NCBI GenBank assembly: GCA_009777135.1
Contig: WRMM01000017.1
Coordinates: 1 to 15,335 of the forward strand
DNA: 15,335 nt
From: Candidatus Fibrimonadales bacterium
Lineage (GTDB): Bacteria; Fibrobacterota; Fibrobacteria; Fibrobacterales; Fibrobacteraceae
Reading direction: 5' to 3'
Below, one piece after another: positions 1 to 5,383 of the stretch; the first letter of the stretch is position 1, and each line of letters starts with the position of its first letter. The translations under genes were made by a program, and so were the position numbers. A model generated the notes under the pieces. It worked only from the letters and a program-made list of their open reading frames with translations, was not told where the DNA came from and did no database searches.

Positions 1-517
1 ACTGCTTTTCAACATTGTACATAAGCTCGCTCAACTCGCATACTCCATAGTTGATGATTTTCGTACCATCTTTGCTACAAAATTTAACATCCTCACTAGC
101 AGAACAGCCTGTTATCCAATAAACCGCATTATTAAAACAGTCTTGCTCGTCAGGGTCATATTGATTAAATCCGCATATATCATAAGCTTTGCTTTTAAAA
201 CAAAATTCTCTGCTAGGGTTATATTCCTTGTTGCCGCACTTTTCCTCAGGCTTTCCGTTAAAACAGAATTTATTGCCTGTAATATCCATTTTTTCTTCAC
301 CGCAGCAAGCTGTTTCTGAAGGGTCATACTCATCACCCTTGCACATAGGATAAAGTTTAGTTTTAAAACAAAATTGCGCAGAAGGCAAAAATTCATTGCC
401 ATTGCATTTTTGATAAAGCGTGCCTCCAAAGCAAAATTCTTCATCGGGATTAAAATTTTGACCTGCGCACTTAGGGACAATATTGCCGCCAAAACAGAAT
501 TCATTTTCAGGGTCGCG
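1..517 (-). pseudogene. Continuation of the Cys-repeat lipoprotein beyond the amber codon; runs off the left edge
   Basis: Directly after the TAG at 518-520 the same frame stays open to the window edge. It encodes at least six further copies of the C-x-G-x-E-(Y/F)-x-P-x3-F-C-F unit in exact register, for example CAGQNFNPDEEFCF, CNGNEFLPSAQFCF and CGNKEYNPSREFCF. The TAG falls at the position usually held by Glu, Asn or Gln just before the aromatic residue, and that aromatic is Arg here. The codon is therefore a nonsense change inside a formerly continuous gene, unless it is read through. One unit is altered (CCGEEKMDITGNKFCF). No stop is seen before position 1, so the 3' end, possibly carrying a FISUMP domain, lies outside the window. 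TAG ends another gene here (14556-14558), which argues against codon reassignment. Confidence 0.7.
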
Positions 518-880
518 CTATTTGCCATCGCACCTCATATGAGGAATTTCATCATCGCCGCAAAATTGCATCAAAGGATGGTATTCATCGCCACCGCATT
601 TCAGATAAAACTTATTCTGAAAGCAAAATCTTGATCTAGGATCGTACTCTTCGCCGCCGCACCTTGGATAAACTTCCCCGTCAAAGCAGAATTCTGTCAA
701 AGATTCAAAATCCTCTTTGCAACTTTCAAAAGTTCGCAAGTCGCTAGACCCTCCAGATGAGCCTCCTCCCGAGGATGTACCAGATGATGAACTTGGGTCG
801 TCTGAATTGGAGCTAGAATCGACCCCGCCACAGGCAGAAAGGAAAAACGCAAAAACGGCGGCAATATATAGAGATAACAT
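518..880 (-). CDS. Cys-repeat lipoprotein, N-terminal part, ends at in-frame amber codon
   Basis: The reading frame gives about 120 residues from the ATG at 880. A hydrophobic segment ends in a lipobox (L-S-A-C, Cys17), so the product should be a lipid-anchored envelope protein. A Ser/Gly-rich linker follows (residues 22-46), then a cysteine repeat of about 21 residues (C-x-G-x-E-Y-x-P-x3-F-C-F) from Cys54. The open frame extends up to 952, but the ATG at 880 puts the start beside the signal peptide and has a TATATT box 6 nt upstream. No Shine-Dalgarno site is visible. Oddly, the signal n-region has no Lys or Arg. The frame stops at TAG (518-520), where the repeat clearly should continue. The same repeat type occurs in the FISUMP lipoprotein at 11586-13034, so the two are probably related. 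Function unknown; adhesion or envelope structure is a guess. Confidence 0.6.
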   Translation of the reverse strand: MLSLYIAAVFAFFLSACGGVDSSSNSDDPSSSSGTSSGGGSSGGSSDLRTFESCKEDFESLTEFCFDGEVYPRCGGEEYDPRSRFCFQNKFYLKCGGDEYHPLMQFCGDDEIPHMRCDGK

Positions 881-998
881 AGCGTTAATATAATAAATTT
901 GTTGAGGCATCCAGAGGGTCTGGAGCGGGGCATCCAATATGACCCCAATCAAGGGCGGTTAAAACGCCATAATGCCCTGCGCCCAGATGTAGGTGGGT
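881..998. other. Intergenic stretch with small hairpins
   Basis: This gap lies between the end of the ATPase gene and the lipoprotein start. It holds a short perfect hairpin TCCAGA-GGG-TCTGGA (910-924), an 8-bp direct repeat GGCATCCA (906-913 and 929-936), and a GGCG...CGCC stem (954-968). None is followed by a T-run on the minus strand, so no intrinsic terminator is claimed. Confidence 0.35.
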
Positions 999-2720
999 TT
1001 ATTCCCTGCTTTCATACTCGCCCTTCCCCTTAAACACAAGCGCGGCAAACTTAACATCTTCCCTGCCGGCAAACCTCGGATCCTTCTTGTATCTCTCAAT
1101 CTGCGCTCCCGCTTCCTCAAATTTAGCTTTTACCTCCGCTTCTACAGCATCAGTCTTGGCATACTTTATCTCAAAAACATACTCAAACTTAATATCCTTC
1201 ACTGCGGGGTGCTTCTGCAAATAAATATCCGTGTAGCCGTTTATGTTCTCATCTTCCGAAACAGGCAAATACAAGCGGCTTATGAACAAGCTGGAAAGCA
1301 TCATTACTTTTATGTATTTCTCGTTAAAATTTGCCAAATACCTGTTAGAGAGACGTTTAAGAAAGTTCTCCGTGAAAAAATCCAGATAAGGTTTTATACT
1401 GCCATCGTAAGCCATTTCGTCAATAACATTCGAAAGCTCCGAGGTGCTAACTCGCGTTTTCTCCAAATTCTGAACGTATGAAACTATATATTCCCAGTAA
1501 AGAGTTCTTATGGAATAATTGGGAATTTTCAGCCATGTCCTGCCTCTTTGCATCCCGCCATTTGTAAGCATCCCCATGTAGAACAAAAGGGAAATAAAGT
1601 ATTCCTCGCTCTCCAGTTTTTCCAAAGAAAACTTCTCGACTATATTGCCAAAAATGCCGCCATTTAACGTTATCTGCATCAGCTTTTCCCTGTTGTCCTC
1701 GTTCTCCGCCAAGCGGCGCAGTCTCTCGTAATCGGTCTGGAGATTGGTGTCTATTATCTGGCTAGGCTGTTTGCCTTGTCTTAAAATTTGATTGAACAAA
1801 AACAAAATCATCTGAGAATTGTAAACTTTATTTTTTGCTTCTTCGTTGAACATATAGCCGTTGTAGTAGGCTTCCATGTCAACTTCTATTAAAGTTTTGT
1901 CAACGCCTGTTTCCTGCATCAGCCATTCAACCTCTTCCCTGGTAAAGCCGAACATATCGTTGTATTTTGGGAACAAGCTGTAATCGGTTGCCATGTTGAA
2001 GCCGCTCGTCAAATCGTTTAGCATCATGGGGTTGATACCCGTTATGAATATGCGGCGAACAACCGAATCAGTGCCTATTTTTAAGTTTTCGTAAAAAGTG
2101 CGGACTATGCCGCCTGCCTTGACTTCGTCCTTGTAAGTTTTGCCCATCGCTATAAGGTTGTTTGCAAAATGGTCGTATTCGTCTATTATGGCAAATATTG
2201 GAACGCTTGCATTGAAGGCTGCTGCGTAAGCTAGATCCAAAGCCCCAACTCCAGGATTTTTCTCGTCCAATGAATTTAATAAAGCTGCGGAATTAGAAAA
2301 AGCGTTTTGGTATCTCTCTAAAAATAATCTTACGCATTCCTGCACTCTGTTTGAAAAAGATTTTACAAATTCCTCGTGACTATCGGTATTCAGCCCCGAA
2401 AAATCAAAATTCATAACCGCATACTTATTCTTCTCGGGAGTAGGATTCTTCCCGATGTACAAATCTTTGAATAAAGCGGTTGTTCTGCTACTGTCTATTC
2501 TCAATTCTCCATTCTCAATTCTCAATTCTCCCAACCCGTAATAATTCTCCAAAATGGAAATGAAAAGACTTTTGCCGAATCTGCGGGGGCGAATGAAGAA
2601 TTGGTATGTATTATTCTCGTTTTCCAATAATTCAATGTAGCGGGTTTTGTCTATGTAGGCATAGCCGCTTTTGATTAAATTGGCAAAGTTGCTTTGGCCG
2701 TAAGGAAGTTTTTTGGGCAT
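999..2720 (-). CDS. AAA-ATPase-like / PD-(D/E)XK nuclease family protein, copy 1
   Basis: The 573-residue protein has the architecture of the AAA-ATPase_like (PF09820) plus PDDEXK_9 (PF08011) family, which is expanded in Fibrobacter, Bacteroidetes and Clostridia and has no settled function. Visible features are the P-loop RPRRFGKS (residues 44-51), a Walker B-like FAIIDEYDHF, and near the C-terminus the nuclease-fold signature GYTDIYLQ followed by FEIKYAK. The length is normal for the family. It is a close paralog of 3621-5300, with long identical blocks throughout, including the first eleven residues. Compared with that copy it carries an 11-residue net insertion (around residues 64-76, GELRIENGELRID) encoded by heptanucleotide repeats, and a three-residue longer C-terminus. 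The ATG at 2720 has no Shine-Dalgarno site but a TATATT box 7 nt upstream. It is divergent from the dinD-like gene. Confidence 0.9.
   Translation of the reverse strand: MPKKLPYGQSNFANLIKSGYAYIDKTRYIELLENENNTYQFFIRPRRFGKSLFISILENYYGLGELRIENGELRIDSSRTTALFKDLYIGKNPTPEKNKYAVMNFDFSGLNTDSHEEFVKSFSNRVQECVRLFLERYQNAFSNSAALLNSLDEKNPGVGALDLAYAAAFNASVPIFAIIDEYDHFANNLIAMGKTYKDEVKAGGIVRTFYENLKIGTDSVVRRIFITGINPMMLNDLTSGFNMATDYSLFPKYNDMFGFTREEVEWLMQETGVDKTLIEVDMEAYYNGYMFNEEAKNKVYNSQMILFLFNQILRQGKQPSQIIDTNLQTDYERLRRLAENEDNREKLMQITLNGGIFGNIVEKFSLEKLESEEYFISLLFYMGMLTNGGMQRGRTWLKIPNYSIRTLYWEYIVSYVQNLEKTRVSTSELSNVIDEMAYDGSIKPYLDFFTENFLKRLSNRYLANFNEKYIKVMMLSSLFISRLYLPVSEDENINGYTDIYLQKHPAVKDIKFEYVFEIKYAKTDAVEAEVKAKFEEAGAQIERYKKDPRFAGREDVKFAALVFKGKGEYESRE
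2497..2531. repeat. Five-copy heptanucleotide repeat ATTCTC(A/C) inside the ATPase gene
   Basis: Five contiguous 7-mers read ATTCTCA, ATTCTCC, ATTCTCA, ATTCTCA, ATTCTCC. On the coding strand they encode GELRIENGELRI, which is missing from the paralog at the same place. The same CTCAATTCTC motif forms both arms of the foldback at 13227-13350. Confidence 0.85.
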
Positions 2721-2727
2721 AAGGGAT

Positions 2728-2737
2728 AATATAGAAA
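2728..2737 (-). promoter_or_regulatory. Candidate -10 box TTTCTATATT, 7 nt before the ATG (possible leaderless mRNA)
   Basis: On the minus strand TTTCTATATT is followed by ATCCCTT and then the ATG. The same TTTCTAnnTT-N7-ATG layout precedes the second ATPase copy and the Fic gene. If TAnnTT is a -10 element, transcription would begin at or next to the ATG. No convincing -35 is seen. Confidence 0.4.
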
Positions 2738-2747
2738 TTTCTATATT
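2728..2747. promoter_or_regulatory. Perfect 20-bp palindrome in the divergent ATPase/dinD intergenic region
   Basis: The sequence AATATAGAAATTTCTATATT is its own reverse complement over 20 bp. It lies 7 bp from the ATPase start and 30 bp from the dinD-like start, a suitable place for an operator controlling both. It contains the TAnnTT box described for the ATPase gene. It does not match the LexA motif reported for Fibrobacter (TGCNCN4GTGCA). AT-rich palindromes can occur by chance, and the other ATPase copy keeps only an imperfect half. Confidence 0.5.
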
Positions 2748-2777
2748 TCCAGCGAATGCAATCTTTCAGGAAGTATT

Positions 2778-3614
2778 ATGAGTATTGAGAAATGGCAAGT
2801 AAAAAAGTTTGAAGATATCAAACATTTAGATGAAAATGGAAATGAATATTGGCTTGCGCGAGAACTGCAAAGCGTTCTAGGCTATGCACAATGGCGGCGT
2901 TTTTGCGATGTAATAGACAGAGCAATGGTATCTTGCAAGTTAAACGAACAAGAGCCAAAATACCATTTTGCCGACGTTGGCAAATTGGTCGAAATAGGAA
3001 GTGAAACAAAAAGGGAAGTCAACGATATGCGTCTCACTCGCTTTGCCTGTTACCTTATAGTGATGAACGGCGACCCTCGTAAAGAGGCTATTGCACATGG
3101 GCAAATGTATTTTGCTGTTAAGACTAGGCAGCAAGAAGTTCAGGAACTTTATAATCGCCTTGATGAAGATGGAAAAAGATTGTTCTTGCGCAGCGACATA
3201 AAACAAAAAAATATGTTGCTATATGAAGTAGCAAAACGAGCAGGCATTCAGACTATATATGAGTATGCTGCTTTTACTGATAAAGGGTATATGGGATTGT
3301 ATGGAGGATTAAAGGCGAGCGATATAGCCAAAAGAAAATGTATCGGCAAGAATAAAGAGATTTTAGATTATATGGGCAGTGTAGAGCTTGCGGCTAATTT
3401 ATTCCGCATAACGCAAACTGAGGATGCATTGACAAAAAATAATATTACCAACAAAGTGACTGCAGGTAAAATACACTACAGAATAGGCAGGGAAGTGCGT
3501 GGGGCAATTGAAAGAATTGGCGGCACAATGCCAGAGAATTTACCAACGCCTGAAAAATCAATTCCCCAATTGCAGAAAGAGCAGGTAAGGGCAATAAAGG
3601 GTAGGAAGAGGTGA
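2778..3614 (+). CDS. dinD: DinD-like DNA damage-inducible protein
   Basis: The 278-residue protein is close in length to E. coli DinD and has its pattern. The N-terminal half is BRO-N-like: YWLARELQSVLGYAQWRRF, then KYHFADVGKLVEIGS, then LTRFACYLIVMNGDPRKEAIAHGQMYFAVKTRQQE. The C-terminal part includes GLYGGLKASDIAKRK. E. coli DinD is SOS-induced and acts on RecA-DNA filaments; that role here is inference. The start is supported by AGGAAG five bases before the ATG. The gene lies between two direct copies of the ATPase-nuclease gene and ends only 6 bp from the convergent stop of the second copy. No known Fibrobacter LexA box is seen upstream; the 20-bp palindrome is the main regulatory candidate. 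A phage or mobile-element origin is possible, since BRO-N proteins are common there. Confidence 0.85.
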   Translation: MSIEKWQVKKFEDIKHLDENGNEYWLARELQSVLGYAQWRRFCDVIDRAMVSCKLNEQEPKYHFADVGKLVEIGSETKREVNDMRLTRFACYLIVMNGDPRKEAIAHGQMYFAVKTRQQEVQELYNRLDEDGKRLFLRSDIKQKNMLLYEVAKRAGIQTIYEYAAFTDKGYMGLYGGLKASDIAKRKCIGKNKEILDYMGSVELAANLFRITQTEDALTKNNITNKVTAGKIHYRIGREVRGAIERIGGTMPENLPTPEKSIPQLQKEQVRAIKGRKR

Positions 3615-3620
3615 GGTGGT

Positions 3621-5300
3621 TTACAAGCACTCCCCCTTCCCCTTAAACACAAGCGCTGCAAACTTAACATCATCCCTGCCCGCAAACCTAGGATCCTTTT
3701 TGTACTTCTCAATCTGCGCTTCCGCTTCCCCAAATTTAGCCTTTACCTCCGCTTCAGTAGCATCCGTCTTGGCATACTTTATCTCAAAAACATATTCAAA
3801 CTTAATATCCTTAACAGCGGGGTGCTTTTGCAAATAAATATCCGTGTAGCCGTTTATGTTCTCATCTTCCGAAACAGGCAGATACAAGCGGCTTGCAAAC
3901 AAGCTGGAAAGCATCATTACTTTGATGTATTTCTCGTCAAAATTCATCAAATCCCTGTTGGAGAGGCGTTTCAAAAAATTCTCCGTGAAAAAATCAAGAT
4001 AGGGTTTTATATTGCCTCTGAAAGCCATTTCTCTAAGCGTGGCGGAAAGCTCAGAGGTGCTAATTTGCGTTTTTTCCAAATCCTGAACGTATGAAACTAT
4101 GTATTCCCAGTAAAGAGTCTTTATGGAATAATTGGGAATTTTCAAATAAGTCTGCCCTTCTCTAACCCCGCCGTTGGTGAGCATGCCCAAGTAAAACAAA
4201 AGAGAAATGAAATACTCATCGTTGTTCAGCTTCTCCAAAGAAAATTTCTCAATTATGTTGCCCGCAACGCCGCCATCCCTTGTTATTTGCAGCAGCTTTT
4301 CACGGTTGCTCTCATTCTCCGCTAAGCGGCGAAGCCTTGCGTAATCGGTTTGAAGGTTGGTGTCTATTATTTGAGAAGGCTGCTCGTTCAATTGCAGTAT
4401 TTGATTGAACAGATAAAGTATCATCTGGGAATTGTAAACCCTGTTTTCGGCTTTTTCATAGAACATGTAGCCGTTGTAGTAGGCTTCCATGTCAACCTTT
4501 ATCAGGTTTTTGTCAACTCCGGTCTCCTGCATCAGCCATTCAACCTCTTCTCTCGTAAAGCCCATGATCTCGTTGTACTTGGGGAAAAGGCTACAGTCGG
4601 TTGCCATGTTGAAGCCGCTCGTCAAATCGTTGAGCATCATAGGGGTGATGCCCGTTATGAATATGCGCTTGACAACCGAGCTGGTGCCCGCTTTCAAGTT
4701 TTCGTAGAAAGCGCGGACTATGCCGCCTCTCTTGACCTCGCCCGCGTAGCTTTCGCCCATCGCTATAAGATTGTTCGCGAAATGGTCGTATTCGTCTATG
4801 ATGGCAAATATGGGGATGTCGTTTTTCTCGGCTAAATTATACGCCGTGTTTATCGCTCCTATGCCGGGCTTGTTCTCGTTTATGCTCTGCATGGCGGCTT
4901 CGGTATTTGGAAAATAATCGCTGTAGCGATTCAAAAAAGCCAAAACAGAATCCTGCACCCTATTTGAAAAAGATTTTCTGAAGCTTTCATGGTTATCCGT
5001 GTCAAGTCCGGAGAAATTGAACAGCATGACTGCGTATTTGCCCTGCTCCGGAGTCGGGTTTTTGCCAATGTAGAGATTGCCGAAAAGAGACTTGAACTTG
5101 TCTTTTCTGCTCAAGTCGTAATAATTCTCCAGCACGGATAAAAACAGGCTTTTGCCGAATCTGCGCGGGCGGATAAAGAACTGGTAGGTGTTGTTTTCGT
5201 TTTCCAATAGCTCAACATAGCGGGTTTTATCAACGTAAGCGTAGTTTCGCTCAATCAAATCGGCGAAGTTGCTTTGGCCGTATGGAAGCTTTTTGGGCAT
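3621..5300 (-). CDS. AAA-ATPase-like / PD-(D/E)XK nuclease family protein, copy 2
   Basis: This 559-residue paralog of 999-2720 has the same features: P-loop RPRRFGKS (residues 44-51), Walker B-like FAIIDEYDHF, the HFANNLIAMG block, and C-terminal GYTDIYLQ with FEIKYAK of the PD-(D/E)XK fold. It lacks the heptamer-encoded insertion and reads NYYDLSRKDKFKSLFGN where copy 1 has the extra residues, so it probably keeps the ancestral form. The similarity to copy 1 includes the leader up to about 25 nt before the start (TTATCCCTT next to the ATG), so the duplicated unit carried its promoter. The C-terminus ends in GKGECL. It is divergent from the caspase-like gene with 83 bp between the starts. 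The biochemical role is not known; ATP-dependent DNA processing, defence or selfish behaviour are all possible. Confidence 0.9.
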   Translation of the reverse strand: MPKKLPYGQSNFADLIERNYAYVDKTRYVELLENENNTYQFFIRPRRFGKSLFLSVLENYYDLSRKDKFKSLFGNLYIGKNPTPEQGKYAVMLFNFSGLDTDNHESFRKSFSNRVQDSVLAFLNRYSDYFPNTEAAMQSINENKPGIGAINTAYNLAEKNDIPIFAIIDEYDHFANNLIAMGESYAGEVKRGGIVRAFYENLKAGTSSVVKRIFITGITPMMLNDLTSGFNMATDCSLFPKYNEIMGFTREEVEWLMQETGVDKNLIKVDMEAYYNGYMFYEKAENRVYNSQMILYLFNQILQLNEQPSQIIDTNLQTDYARLRRLAENESNREKLLQITRDGGVAGNIIEKFSLEKLNNDEYFISLLFYLGMLTNGGVREGQTYLKIPNYSIKTLYWEYIVSYVQDLEKTQISTSELSATLREMAFRGNIKPYLDFFTENFLKRLSNRDLMNFDEKYIKVMMLSSLFASRLYLPVSEDENINGYTDIYLQKHPAVKDIKFEYVFEIKYAKTDATEAEVKAKFGEAEAQIEKYKKDPRFAGRDDVKFAALVFKGKGECL

Positions 5301-5307
5301 AAGGGAT

Positions 5308-5317
5308 AAGGTAGAAA
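5308..5317 (-). promoter_or_regulatory. Candidate -10 box TTTCTACCTT, 7 nt before the ATG
   Basis: On the minus strand TTTCTACCTT is followed by ATCCCTT and the ATG of the second ATPase copy, with the same spacing as at 2728-2737 and 14510-14519. No Shine-Dalgarno site is present in the leader. Confidence 0.4.
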
Positions 5318-5383
5318 TCTATATTTGCGAATAAAAAATGAAAAGGCAGTAACACTTTTTCCTATTTTAGGTGTTAAATAGAT

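Noticed and set aside
112..528. Minus-strand frame of 138 codons overlapping the Cys-repeat lipoprotein
   Set aside because: It is an alternate frame of the repetitive lipoprotein DNA; the true frame there shows the cysteine repeat in register on both sides of the amber codon.
993..1481. Plus-strand frame of 162 codons, and a similar one at 3822-4094
   Set aside because: Both lie antisense to the C-terminal halves of the two ATPase paralogs and resemble each other only because the sense genes are paralogs. No Shine-Dalgarno site or recognisable domain was found.
2748..2777. LexA box upstream of the dinD-like gene
   Set aside because: No match to the reported Fibrobacter motif TGCNCN4GTGCA; only an isolated TGCA was seen.
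4350..4835. Plus-strand frame of 161 codons
   Set aside because: It is antisense to the core of the second ATPase gene, which is strongly supported by domain motifs.
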